From IMG/VR virus record IMGVR_UViG_3300037882_003154, positions 1 through 64,000 of that record: a DNA stretch of 64,000 bases; one strand, given 5' to 3'. Each line of letters starts with the position of its first letter. Position 1 is the first letter of the stretch. The notes under the pieces are model-generated. The model was given only the letters and a program-made list of their open reading frames with translations. It did not search any database and had not been told where the DNA came from. This DNA comes from a virus. The position numbers were made by a program, and so were the translations under genes. This document shows, one piece after another, positions 1 to 8,615 of the stretch.

Positions 1-230
1 AAGTTTATATGTCTACCCAACACCCAAGTTTATATGTCTACCCACCAAAACAGCCTCTTGCCCCACAATATGATATGTCTATCCAAGATATGCGACATGT
101 GTATTTATGTGGTAATTCCCTATCAATATGATATATATATCTACTGTAATTGTCTATACTATGTGTTGATATGAAAGAGCCCAAATAAAAAAATTAGAGG
201 GGGCTCCTTAGAGAAATATATGTCTACCCA
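1..230. repeat. Short direct repeats TATGTCTACCCA in a non-coding leader
   Basis: The 19-base sequence AAGTTTATATGTCTACCCA occurs at 1-19 and again, identical, at 26-44. Shorter copies of the core lie at 72-85 (TATCCA variant), 216-230, and AGTCTACCCA at 471-480. All copies have the same orientation, and on the minus strand they read TGGGTAGACATATA. The copies at 471-480 and 216-230 flank the small minus-strand gene. No convincing gene fills 1-223. The array could be a set of minus-strand early promoters, operators for the small DNA-binding protein next to it, or iterons; the sequence alone does not decide. Confidence 0.6.
99..106 (+). promoter_or_regulatory. GTGTATTT late-promoter-like motif
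   Basis: ATGTGTATTTATG at 97-109 matches the motif found before many plus-strand genes here. It is not followed by a plus-strand gene within 80 bases, so it is a weaker candidate than the others. Confidence 0.3.
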
Positions 231-424
231 ATATCAGAGTCCCTCCACCTAAATGTCTGGGGCTTGATGTATCCAAGCCTGTGTCTTTTCTTCTGTACTT
301 TTACTACATTGGTATGCATACCATATTTTTGATTGAGCCCATTAGACAATTCTTCATCTGTTAGGGTTTTATAATTGTCTTTAAGAAATTTAATTGCACT
401 AACAGACCATTTGTTGTTTTTCAT
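224..424 (-). CDS. Small helix-turn-helix-like DNA-binding protein
   Basis: A 66-residue basic protein. Residues 6-50 fit a Myb/SANT-like or homing-endonuclease-associated DNA-binding helix bundle: W at 6, an ALIK-type FLKDNY segment, TDEELSNGLN, then KKRHRLGY. The pattern TDEE-x6-LN followed by a basic R-x-R stretch also occurs twice in the terminase small subunit candidate at 1464-2534, so the two share a fold type. It is the only minus-strand gene at this end of the window. A TGGGTAGAC repeat lies just upstream, and another contains its stop codon. It may be a regulator that binds those repeats; that is inference. No RBS is obvious. Confidence 0.6.
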   Translation of the reverse strand: MKNNKWSVSAIKFLKDNYKTLTDEELSNGLNQKYGMHTNVVKVQKKRHRLGYIKPQTFRWRDSDIG

Positions 425-504
425 AAGTGGCTCTTTTTAAAAAATAGGGGGGTGGCAAAACACAAAAGAAAGTCTACCCAAAAAATACACCAACGTATCT
501 TTGT

Positions 505-520
505 GTGTATATAATATAAG
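505..520 (+). promoter_or_regulatory. Late-promoter-like motif before the 550 gene
   Basis: GTGTATATAATATAAG starts 45 bases upstream of the ATG at 550. That is the same spacing as the GTGTATTT motifs before the capsid and tail genes. It is one base off the GTGTATTT core and has a good TATAAT-like continuation. Confidence 0.5.
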
Positions 521-549
521 TATAAGAGTATTCAATGTAGGAGATTAAT

Positions 550-723
550 ATGTCAGAAGAAAAAGTTATACAAGAAAAATTGGGCGTGGTATTAGCATCT
601 AAGATAGAAGCTATAGAAGATGAATCGGTAAAGTCCCAAGAAGATTTAAAGCAACAAGACCCAGATGAAGCCACAGCCAAAAGGATTGTATATGGGGCTG
701 CTAATTTAGTTTATAAGAAGTAA
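550..723 (+). CDS. Small acidic protein of unknown function
   Basis: A 57-residue protein beginning MSEEKVIQEKLG and ending NLVYKK. The ATG is preceded by GTAGGAGATTAAT, a good ribosome binding site, and a promoter-like motif lies 45 bases upstream, so this strand is preferred over the antisense frame at 474-680. It is acidic in the middle (EDESVKSQEDLKQQDPDE) and has no recognisable domain. It ends five bases before the GTG of the sigma-like gene and opens the packaging module. Its role is unknown; small proteins here are often co-factors of the terminase or of transcription. Confidence 0.6.
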   Translation: MSEEKVIQEKLGVVLASKIEAIEDESVKSQEDLKQQDPDEATAKRIVYGAANLVYKK

Positions 724-727
724 AACA

Positions 728-1471
728 GTGGCTAAAAAGACAAGGGCTCAGAACAAACCAAAAAAAGTTCCTGGGGTATGTGGCGAAGCCCCACCAACCG
801 ATATTCCTAAACACCCGTGGATACCACAGGGGTATACTGAACAAGAGACAGTCAAAATAATTAAAAGGGTTGTTAATTCTTTGGCTGAGACATTTAGGTT
901 TGGTTATTATGATCTGGATGATATAAGGCAAGAGGGGTTTGTTTTAGCAATAGAGTTGTTAAGCAAGGGTGAGTTTGATGCTTCTAAGCCCCTGAACAAA
1001 TATTTATTTACTCATATTCGTAGAAGGTTGATTAACTTAAAAAGGGATAAATTTAGTAGACATGAAATTCCTTGTAAAAAGTGCCCATTCTATTCACCAG
1101 ATAATTCTAAGTCGCCCTGGAAAAATGAGTGTGAGATATTTGAAAATAAAATGGATTGTGAGAAATGGGGTAATTGGGTAAATAGAAATGAGTCTAAAAA
1201 GAGCCTTAGCACTCCACATAACTCAACTGTTGTGTCAGACGATAAAATAATAGACATACCAATTATTGATGAGTCTGCTGTTGATGTTGTTAATATAGCC
1301 CACCTTAATGAAATAAAAAAAATAATTATAGAAAAAATACCAATGGAACATAGGACGGACTTTTATAGATATATTCATGGTACTACTTTATCAAAAACCA
1401 AAAAAGACAAGATAAGGGCTCTTTTGTCTGAAATATGTTCTGAGATTTCTGGGGGCGAATTGGATGGCTGA
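728..1471 (+). CDS. Sigma-factor-like protein, probable late transcription factor
   Basis: A 247-residue protein with a GTG start. Residues 62-110 resemble sigma-70 region 2: DLDDIRQEGF, then FDASKPLNKYLFTHIRRRLIN. This is the region that binds RNA polymerase and the -10 element in sigma-70 proteins and in T4 gp55-type late sigma factors. A cysteine cluster follows (C116, C119, C135, C144), a likely zinc site. The C-terminal part is helical and basic but shows no clear region 4. It overlaps the next gene by 8 bases. With a repeated GTGTATTT motif in front of the structural genes, the simplest role is directing host RNA polymerase to late promoters. A structure prediction would test the assignment, which rests on motif reading. 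Confidence 0.65.
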   Translation: MAKKTRAQNKPKKVPGVCGEAPPTDIPKHPWIPQGYTEQETVKIIKRVVNSLAETFRFGYYDLDDIRQEGFVLAIELLSKGEFDASKPLNKYLFTHIRRRLINLKRDKFSRHEIPCKKCPFYSPDNSKSPWKNECEIFENKMDCEKWGNWVNRNESKKSLSTPHNSTVVSDDKIIDIPIIDESAVDVVNIAHLNEIKKIIIEKIPMEHRTDFYRYIHGTTLSKTKKDKIRALLSEICSEISGGELDG

Positions 1472-2534
1472 GGGAACAAGTTCCAAGCTAAAAAAGGGCA
1501 AACTGTCAGCAGAAGAGATTAGAATAATCTTGGAACAGTCCAACCATAAGACTGATGAAGAGATTGGGCTAATGCTAAATCGCTCTGCACATACCATAGC
1601 TAATAATCGCAAAAGAGCCCAATCACCTAATATAGATGTTGAGGAATCTCCACCACAACCAATTGCCACTAAAGAGAATGTCAATCTCAAGCCACTTAAG
1701 AAGGGCGTACTATCCGATGAAGAGGTAGGGCTTATATTAGAGCAGTCAGCCTATAAAACTGATGAAGAATTAGCTCTGATGTTAAATCGCTCTATATCTA
1801 TGGTAGCTATAGGTAGGAAAAGGGCTGAGCTGGTTGGGGCTGATAAAGCTAAAAAAGCAGAGGGCGAACAGATACTAAAACAGTATGCCCTGATTACAAA
1901 GCCCTTTTGGAAAGACCTAAAAACCCAATTCAGCGCCGATGAATTGCGATTAGCCCAAGAGCTCTGGTATTCCTTATATCAGCAATTTGGTGAAGACGTA
2001 ACTACCACCGAAGAGCTCCAAATCATAGACCTAATACAGGTGCAGATTTTAATTAATAGGAATCTAACAGAAAGACAGGGAGCCCAAAAAACTATTCATA
2101 GATTAGAGATTAGGCTCAATGAAGAATTTGCAAAAGCCCAAGACGAACAAAATACTGATTTGATTGTGGGTCTTACCAACGAAATTAATATGGGCTCTAG
2201 GGGTCAGCAAGCCAGGACCACAGAGTACAAAAATTTATTGGAAAAGAAACAGATGTTGATGAAAGACGTTAAGGGTACAAGGGATCAAAGATATAAAGAG
2301 ATTAAGGAAAGCAAAGACACATTATTTAATTGGATAAAATCACATAATGAAAAGCTATTGAGACAAGAAGAGTCTCATCTAATGGAGCTTCACAGAATAG
2401 CATCAGAAAAAGAAAAGTTGAGGCTGTCATCATATCACGAATACATGGACAATACTGTTGATAGACCACTATTAAATTCGGAGTCGGTTTTACTAGAAGA
2501 AAAGGAGAATGAGGAAGATGAACAGGAATCTTAG
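1464..2534 (+). CDS. Probable terminase small subunit with two HTH-like repeats
   Basis: A 356-residue protein. Two similar units lie near residues 13-50 and 82-120: LSAEEIRIILEQSNHKTDEE and LSDEEVGLILEQSAYKTDEE, each followed by LNRS and a basic stretch (NRKRA, GRKRA). These look like tandem DNA-binding helix-turn-helix units. The middle and C-terminal parts are long, charged helices, probably coiled coil (about 190-330), and the tail is very acidic. A DNA-binding N-terminus with oligomerising helices, in the packaging module upstream of the large terminase, fits a small terminase subunit that recognises the packaging site. The length is more than twice that of many small subunits. Function is inferred from position and architecture. 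Confidence 0.5.
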   Translation: MAEGTSSKLKKGKLSAEEIRIILEQSNHKTDEEIGLMLNRSAHTIANNRKRAQSPNIDVEESPPQPIATKENVNLKPLKKGVLSDEEVGLILEQSAYKTDEELALMLNRSISMVAIGRKRAELVGADKAKKAEGEQILKQYALITKPFWKDLKTQFSADELRLAQELWYSLYQQFGEDVTTTEELQIIDLIQVQILINRNLTERQGAQKTIHRLEIRLNEEFAKAQDEQNTDLIVGLTNEINMGSRGQQARTTEYKNLLEKKQMLMKDVKGTRDQRYKEIKESKDTLFNWIKSHNEKLLRQEESHLMELHRIASEKEKLRLSSYHEYMDNTVDRPLLNSESVLLEEKENEEDEQES

Positions 2535-3582
2535 GGCTCTTATCTATGGGATCGGTGGTCAGACCTGCTCCTACCTAGCCGAGATATTGTTGAATAATAG
2601 CATAGATGTTGTTGGGATCCATCGTAGATCTAGTGTAAACAATGTGCAAAAAGTGGGGCACCTTATTAGTAATCCACATTTTAAGCTTATTTGTGGTGAT
2701 ATCACCGATGCCTCTTCTTGTTATAATATTGTCAATGCCTTCAAGCCCACATACTTGATTAATGGGGCTGCCCAAAGCGATGTGGGTATCTCTTTTGATG
2801 AGCCCCTACACACCACACAAGTAAATTATGTTGGTGTTTTAAATTTACTAGAAACTATGAGGGCTGTATCACCAGATACGCTGTTGTTGCAATGTTCTAC
2901 TAGCGAACAATATGGTGACTGTATTGATGAAGATGGGTTTCAGAGAGAAGAAACACCCATGCGACCGAACAGCCCATATGCTATATCTAAACACGCCGCG
3001 CACCAAGCCATTAATTTATATAGGAGGGCTTATAATACAAGGGCTATATGTATTATTAATTTTAATAATGAATCTCCTAGACGTGGTGAAAATTTTGTAA
3101 CCAGAAAAATAACCAAGTATGTTGGTAGAGTGGTTGCATTTTTAAGTGATACAAAACTGGTCAACAGTAAATTTGTTGATGATAAAGATATAGATTTTAT
3201 TAAACTAATTACAAATAATGTGGGCAAATTAAAACTGGGCAATCTTGGGGCTAGTAGAGACTGGAGTTATAGCGAAGATATAGCCCAGGGTATGTATTTA
3301 GCCCTTAAGAATGGTTCTAGTGATGATTACATATTATCTAGTGGCAAAACATACACAGTAAAATCATTCTTAGACAAAGCATTTAGTATGATAGGATTTA
3401 GTGATTATACTCCTTTTGTGGAAATTGATAGTGGGTTTTATAGAAAATGTGAAGTCCCATATTTGTGTGGTGATTCTTCAAAAGCCCACAAATTATTGGG
3501 GTGGTATCCAAAGGTAAAATTAGATGAACTAGTAAAATTAATGGTGCAACATGACATACAAGAAGCCCAGAAGGTCCTATAG
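2518..3582 (+). CDS. gmd: GDP-mannose 4,6-dehydratase homologue
   Basis: About 354 residues, an extended short-chain dehydrogenase. It has the NADP-binding motif GIGGQTCSYL (residues 11-20), the STSEQYG segment with T128 and E130, and the catalytic pair Y154-x3-K158 in NSPYAISKHAAHQ. The later segment NNESPRRGENFV is characteristic of GDP-mannose 4,6-dehydratases, which convert GDP-mannose to GDP-4-keto-6-deoxymannose. The ATG at 2518 is preferred over 2509 because AGGAG (2503-2507) is ten bases from it but only one base from 2509. It sits between terminase genes, far from the other sugar genes at 45-64 kb, which is odd. A second, divergent relative is at 62430-63383. Confidence 0.88.
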   Translation: MNRNLRALIYGIGGQTCSYLAEILLNNSIDVVGIHRRSSVNNVQKVGHLISNPHFKLICGDITDASSCYNIVNAFKPTYLINGAAQSDVGISFDEPLHTTQVNYVGVLNLLETMRAVSPDTLLLQCSTSEQYGDCIDEDGFQREETPMRPNSPYAISKHAAHQAINLYRRAYNTRAICIINFNNESPRRGENFVTRKITKYVGRVVAFLSDTKLVNSKFVDDKDIDFIKLITNNVGKLKLGNLGASRDWSYSEDIAQGMYLALKNGSSDDYILSSGKTYTVKSFLDKAFSMIGFSDYTPFVEIDSGFYRKCEVPYLCGDSSKAHKLLGWYPKVKLDELVKLMVQHDIQEAQKVL

Positions 3583-3916
3583 ATATAATAGGATGGACCA
3601 GGGCACAGACCAATATAAAGAATGGCGAAAAGCAGTATACCGCAGAGATAATGGCAGATGTCAGTGGTCTGGATGCTCATATAAAGGAATTCGCATAAAT
3701 GTACACCATATTAAAAGACATGCTAATTATCCAGCCCTAAGATATAATATAAATAATGGAATATGTCTATGCCCAAAACACCACAGATTTATTAAGGGCA
3801 ACGAAGAAAGATACGAATATATGTTTTCTATCATGGTTAATCGCAAGGCATATGAAGTGCAGGAAGTCATAAATTTGTGCAAGAATTTAGATGACATAGT
3901 AGTAGACAATGAATAA
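3551..3916 (+). CDS. HNH endonuclease
   Basis: A 121-residue protein with a complete HNH core: C37-x4-C42, then NVHHIKRH (H52, H53), an asparagine-rich turn (YNINNG, 65-70) and CPKHH (C74, H77, H78). The cysteines and the CPKH pair should form the structural zinc site, and H52/H53 the catalytic site. HNH proteins encoded beside a terminase are known to assist cleavage during packaging, and this one sits two genes from the large terminase. The start overlaps the dehydratase by 32 bases; the ATG at 3593 is an alternative that would keep the whole HNH core. A free-standing homing nuclease is the other possibility. Confidence 0.8.
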   Translation: MTYKKPRRSYRYNRMDQGTDQYKEWRKAVYRRDNGRCQWSGCSYKGIRINVHHIKRHANYPALRYNINNGICLCPKHHRFIKGNEERYEYMFSIMVNRKAYEVQEVINLCKNLDDIVVDNE

Positions 3917-4388
3917 ATACAAGGTGATAGTTGACACCAGGGAAAGGGCTGAATATAGATGGTGGTTTGATCCAGACGACTGTTGTGAGGGATCCGAACT
4001 ACTTAAACTAGACACCGGAGATTATAGTATAAAAGGGATGGAGCATTTGTTGTCAATAGACCGCAAAAGAAATACTGCGGAAATATCACAAAACATTGTA
4101 GATAGTAGGTTCTTTGATGAATTAGAAAGAATGCAGGTATTTAAATATAAGGCTATTGTTTGTGAGTTCAATATGTTTGCTATTATGAATTTTCCATATT
4201 CTAGTGGCATACCAAATAATAAATTAAAAAACATCAAGATTACATCTAAGCTTATATTATCTAAAATCGCCTACATACAAGCCCAATACAATATACCATT
4301 TATATTTTGTGACAACCGAGAATATGCAATGATATATTCACAAGCCTTTTTCAAGAAAGTATACGCTATTGAGTGTCAAAACGTATAA
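3909..4388 (+). CDS. ERCC4/XPF-type nuclease
   Basis: A 159-residue protein with the ERCC4 signature: VDTRER (D9, R11, E12), a TGDYSI segment (G37, D38, Y39) and DRKRNTAE (D51, R52, K53). The usual order is D-x-R-E, GDY, ERK; here the E of ERK is D. QNIVDSRFFDELERM completes the fold. Such nucleases cut branched or single/double-strand junction DNA with divalent metal. It overlaps the HNH gene by 8 bases and the large terminase by 20 bases. It may trim replication or recombination intermediates before packaging, or resolve branches that block the motor; this is inference from position. Confidence 0.75.
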   Translation: MNKYKVIVDTRERAEYRWWFDPDDCCEGSELLKLDTGDYSIKGMEHLLSIDRKRNTAEISQNIVDSRFFDELERMQVFKYKAIVCEFNMFAIMNFPYSSGIPNNKLKNIKITSKLILSKIAYIQAQYNIPFIFCDNREYAMIYSQAFFKKVYAIECQNV

Positions 4389-6390
4389 GCCAGATGAAGT
4401 AAAAAAGCTATTAGATTTATCTTGGCTTAATATAGACAATATATTTGACTATGCGGCTTCTCGCAGCAGAACTCATGGTGGTTTTTGGGATGGTGTAGAC
4501 GAAGATGTTCCCGAAAACCTTATTAACACCCTTTTAGACCCTGATTATTTTTACTTTACCGTAAAGATGATTCTTGGGCTCGAACTATTGCCATTTCAAT
4601 GTGTAATATTAAAAGAGCTTTGGACAAAGCCCTTCCCCATGCTTATAGCAAGCCGTGGATTCTCCAAAAGCTTTTTGCTTGGCGTATATGCTGTATTAAG
4701 GTGTGTATTGTGTCAGGGATCAAAGGTTGTTATTTGCGGGGCTGGCTTTAGACAGTCTAAAATAGTCTTTGAATACTGTGAGAGCTTTTGGTATAAGTCC
4801 GCTATATTAAGAGATATTTGTGGGGCTTCTAGCTCACAAGGACCAAAGCACGACACAGATAGATGGCATATGAAATTGGGAGAGAGCATTATAATTGCTA
4901 TACCAATAGGTTCTGGTGATAAGATTAGAGGCATTAGGGCTACACACCTAATCAGTGATGAATTTGCTGCTATCAACCCGGAGATTTATGAAAATGTCAT
5001 ACAAGGATTTGCTGCTGTTAGTGCTGATCCTGTTAGCAATGTTAAGGCTGAATCTAGGAAAGATACTGAAAAAAAACTTGGAATAGCAGATAATCTTTCT
5101 TTGATATCCAAGATGGGCAACCAGTCTATATTGTCGGGCACAACCTATTACACCTTCAATCATTTTTTTGCTTATTGGCGGAAGTACAAAAACATTATAG
5201 AGAGCAAAGGCGACAAGAATAAGCTCAAAGATATTTTTGCTGGTGATGTTCCAGATGAATTTAATTGGCAGGATTTTTCTGTTATGAGAATGCCATATAA
5301 TCTATTACCAAAAGGGTTCATGGATATTAAGCAGGTATATAGATCTAAGAGTATGCAGCATGTTAGTATGTTTAATCTAGAATATGGGGCTGTGTTCTCT
5401 GATGATAGCAATGGTTTTTATAAAAGATCATTAATAGAGAACTGTGTTGCCAATCACACAAATAATATTATACTTTCCTCTGGTAATATAGAATTCTCGG
5501 CAATGTTAAGGGGCTCGCCGGTAAAAGAATATATCTATGGTATTGACCCTGCTTCTGAAGCTGACAATTTTGCAATAGTAATCATAGAGATTAATAATGA
5601 CCACAGAAAGATAGTCTATTGTTGGACCGTAACTAGAAAGTTACACAAACAAAAAATAGTTAAGGATCCCAATATAGAGAGAGACTACTATGCTTATTGC
5701 TGTAGGAAAATTAGAGAATTAATGATGGTGTTTCCTTGTAAATACATTGGTCTCGACACACAAGGTGGCGGCATTGCCGTAGAAGAGTGCTTACATGACG
5801 AAGACAAAATAAAATATGAAATAGGTGAAAAGCCCATTTGGAAAATAATAGACCACGATAAGCCCGATCCAACGGATACTATGGCTGGAATGCATATTAT
5901 ACACAGGATTAATTTTGCTGATTCTGAATGGGTATCTGAGTCTAATCATGGTATGCGCAAAGATATGGAAGACAAATATCTATTGTTTCCAGAATTTGAT
6001 AATATTAGTATCGGGCTGGCTGCTGAACAGGATGCCTTAAATAATAGAACATACGACACACTAGAGGACTGTGTAATGGAGATAGAAGAGCTTAAAGATG
6101 AGCTTTCTTCTATCATACATAGTCAAACTGGTATAACAGGCAGAGATAAGTGGGATACGCCCGAAGTTAAAGTAGCTGGTGGCAAAAAGGGCAGACTAAG
6201 AAAAGATAGATACACCGCCCTATTAATTGCTAATTCTATAGCTAGAAGATTAGAGAGACAGATTAATTATCAGTTTCATGGTTCTCCCGGTGGCTTTGCC
6301 GCTAATGCAGGAAAAGATTGTAGTGGCAGACTATTCTATGGTCCTGAAGATTTTTGTCAAGCTATGCAGGAAGTGTACGGCTTAGACTAA
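4369..6390 (+). CDS. terL: Terminase large subunit
   Basis: A 673-residue DNA-packaging motor with a TTG start that overlaps the upstream nuclease gene. The ATPase half has a Walker A-like SRGFSKSF (95-102) and a Walker B segment HLISDEFA (D197-E198). The nuclease half begins near residue 388 with YGIDPASEADNFAI (D393), followed by LDTQGGG (D463), as in RNase H-like terminase nucleases. It cuts concatemeric DNA and pumps it into the prohead through the portal encoded next. The nearest visible relatives by motif are T4/large-phage type terminases. Downstream, 74 bases separate it from the portal gene, with a promoter-like motif between. Confidence 0.93.
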   Translation: MSVKTYKPDEVKKLLDLSWLNIDNIFDYAASRSRTHGGFWDGVDEDVPENLINTLLDPDYFYFTVKMILGLELLPFQCVILKELWTKPFPMLIASRGFSKSFLLGVYAVLRCVLCQGSKVVICGAGFRQSKIVFEYCESFWYKSAILRDICGASSSQGPKHDTDRWHMKLGESIIIAIPIGSGDKIRGIRATHLISDEFAAINPEIYENVIQGFAAVSADPVSNVKAESRKDTEKKLGIADNLSLISKMGNQSILSGTTYYTFNHFFAYWRKYKNIIESKGDKNKLKDIFAGDVPDEFNWQDFSVMRMPYNLLPKGFMDIKQVYRSKSMQHVSMFNLEYGAVFSDDSNGFYKRSLIENCVANHTNNIILSSGNIEFSAMLRGSPVKEYIYGIDPASEADNFAIVIIEINNDHRKIVYCWTVTRKLHKQKIVKDPNIERDYYAYCCRKIRELMMVFPCKYIGLDTQGGGIAVEECLHDEDKIKYEIGEKPIWKIIDHDKPDPTDTMAGMHIIHRINFADSEWVSESNHGMRKDMEDKYLLFPEFDNISIGLAAEQDALNNRTYDTLEDCVMEIEELKDELSSIIHSQTGITGRDKWDTPEVKVAGGKKGRLRKDRYTALLIANSIARRLERQINYQFHGSPGGFAANAGKDCSGRLFYGPEDFCQAMQEVYGLD

Positions 6391-6417
6391 TTGGGCGCAA
6401 TTGATAAATTCACTCTG

Positions 6418-6430
6418 GTGTATTTTAATA
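6418..6430 (+). promoter_or_regulatory. Late-promoter-like motif before the portal gene
   Basis: GTGTATTTTAATA starts 47 bases upstream of the portal ATG, in the non-coding spacer after the large terminase. It matches the shared GGTGTATTT core. Confidence 0.6.
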
Positions 6431-6464
6431 TACTCCTAATCTTATCTAATCGGATTACCAAAAT

Positions 6465-8615
6465 ATGGCTGTAGCAAGAGCGATACAAATCAATCACGAC
6501 GATGGCTTTATTACATGGAATGATAAGCAGCCATCCACCAAAGATACTGCTATAGCCAAATTGTCACAGTCTTATGATGACAACAGACTAATATCTATGT
6601 CACAGAATGCCATTGGTAATAATTTTAGATCTTTTCGTGATATAGATACCAATGTTAATGCTAGAACCGGATTCACTAGAGACGACTATGATTTCTTTAG
6701 ACCAGAAGAGTCTACTACATTAACACAGAAAGAAATCATTCGCAAATGTATGATTGCATATCGTAAAGTCGGTCTTATCAAAAATGTTATAGATTTGATG
6801 GGTGATTTTGGTTGCCAGGGCATTAAATTAGTTCATGCCATACCCAAACAGCAAAGATTTTATAGAGAGTGGTTTAAAAAAGTTGGTGGTATTAATAGAT
6901 CAGAAAGGTTTTTAAATACATTATATAGGGCTGGCAATGTAATAGTCAAAAGATCTACTGCCAAGATCACACCAAGAAATTATGATAATATGTCTGCTGT
7001 TGGGGCGGATTTGGATATAGAAAAGAAGAAGTATCCAAACAACGAAATACCCTGGAGATATACGTTTTTTAGCCCATTACAAATAGAGATATTGGGCGAA
7101 GCCCTAGCCCAATTTGCCGGTAAGCCCAAATATGCACTAAAACTATCAAAGATGATACAGGATAGATTTAATGCTAGTTATAACTCTAATGATATAGAAA
7201 AAGAATTACTAAAGGATATACCCAAAGACATTAGAGAAAAGATTAGGGCTAAAAATAGTATTATTGAATTAGATCCAGAAAAAGTAAGGGTTTTTCATTA
7301 TAGAAAAGATGATTGGCAATCCTGGGCTGACCCATTGATTGGGGCTATATTACCAGATGTTATACTATTAGATAAAATGAAGTTGGCTGATTCAGCAGCC
7401 CTAGATGGCGTCATATCAAATGTAAGATTATGGCGGATAGGAGACCTGGAACAGAAAATATATCCCAGCAGAGCTATGATTAACAGACTCTCTAATATAT
7501 TGACCAACAATGTTGGTGGTGGATGCTTGGATTTGGTTTGGGGACCGGAGCTTGATTTTAAAGAATCTAGCACGAACGCCCATCAATTCTTGGGGTCTGA
7601 AAAGTACAAGCCAGTATTAAATGCAATATATGATGGGCTTGGCGTTCCACCAACTTTGACTGCCGCTGGGTCTGCTGGTGGCTTTACTAATAATATCATA
7701 TCTATTAAGACACTTATTGAAAGACTTGAGTATGGCAGAAATTTATTAATAGAGTTTTGGGACGAAGAGATCAAGATGGTTCAACAGGCTATGGGGTTCG
7801 CCAAACCAGCCCAAATATCCTTTGACCACATGACATTATCTGATGAAGCAGCCGAGAAAGCTCTTTTGCTTCAGTTACTAGACAGAGATGTTATTAGTGT
7901 TGAAGCTGTACTAGATAGATTTGATGAGATGCCGGAACTAGAAAAGAAAAGAATTAAAAGAGAACACAATTTAAGAGACAGTGAGTCGATGCCCAAGAAA
8001 GCAGGACCCTGGCACAATCCCTCCCTTATTGAAGATCTAACTAAGATATTCGCCCAAAGAGGATCGGTTACTCCTAGTGAGGTTGGTGTTGAACTTTTAG
8101 AGAGGAAGACTGGAGAAGAAACCCAACAGGAACAGCTTATGAAAATAGCCCAAACAAGGCAATCTGGTGGCACTGGTGGTAGACCCAAGAATTCCAAAGA
8201 TAGTTTCAAACGCAAAAGAACTGTGAAACCGAGGGCTGCCGCCAGCATTGTTTCGATAAGCGCCTGGGCGAAGAAAGCCCAAATCTCTATTGCTGATATA
8301 GTGATGCCCGCCCTTTTGGAATATTATGACAAAAAAAACTCAAGACAATTAACCGATGATGAGTCTAGGATATGCGAAGATATTAAATTTTCTGTTTTGT
8401 GTAGTATTAAGCCCTTTACTAAAATAGACCCAGAAATCATACAAACAACCCTAAATACTTGTGGTTCAAGAATATCCAAGGATATTGCGTCGGTGTATTC
8501 TAAGATGGTTGATAGATTTGCACAAGACACACAATCCGAACCAACTTTAGATGATATGAGAAATATACAGGTTCTAGTTTATTCTTTGTTTAATGAGGAA
8601 GATGAAAATGCCTAA
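6465..8615 (+). CDS. Portal protein
   Basis: A 716-residue protein directly after the large terminase and before the protease/scaffold, the standard portal position. The sequence is consistent with phage portals: an N-terminal wing, a long central helix-rich region (around MINRLSNILTNN), and VYDGLGVPPTLTAA-like text at ILNAIYDGLGVP (about 390-400), a typical portal segment. The portal forms the dodecameric ring through which DNA enters and leaves. It is long: a basic, low-complexity section (SGGTGGRPKNSKDSFKRKR, about 565-590) and a C-terminal helical domain extend beyond the usual core. The next gene starts inside its last codons. Confidence 0.85.
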   Translation: MAVARAIQINHDDGFITWNDKQPSTKDTAIAKLSQSYDDNRLISMSQNAIGNNFRSFRDIDTNVNARTGFTRDDYDFFRPEESTTLTQKEIIRKCMIAYRKVGLIKNVIDLMGDFGCQGIKLVHAIPKQQRFYREWFKKVGGINRSERFLNTLYRAGNVIVKRSTAKITPRNYDNMSAVGADLDIEKKKYPNNEIPWRYTFFSPLQIEILGEALAQFAGKPKYALKLSKMIQDRFNASYNSNDIEKELLKDIPKDIREKIRAKNSIIELDPEKVRVFHYRKDDWQSWADPLIGAILPDVILLDKMKLADSAALDGVISNVRLWRIGDLEQKIYPSRAMINRLSNILTNNVGGGCLDLVWGPELDFKESSTNAHQFLGSEKYKPVLNAIYDGLGVPPTLTAAGSAGGFTNNIISIKTLIERLEYGRNLLIEFWDEEIKMVQQAMGFAKPAQISFDHMTLSDEAAEKALLLQLLDRDVISVEAVLDRFDEMPELEKKRIKREHNLRDSESMPKKAGPWHNPSLIEDLTKIFAQRGSVTPSEVGVELLERKTGEETQQEQLMKIAQTRQSGGTGGRPKNSKDSFKRKRTVKPRAAASIVSISAWAKKAQISIADIVMPALLEYYDKKNSRQLTDDESRICEDIKFSVLCSIKPFTKIDPEIIQTTLNTCGSRISKDIASVYSKMVDRFAQDTQSEPTLDDMRNIQVLVYSLFNEEDENA

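Noticed and set aside
474-680. 68-residue minus-strand open frame opposite the 550 gene
   Set aside because: The plus-strand gene has a good RBS and promoter-like motif; the minus frame has neither.
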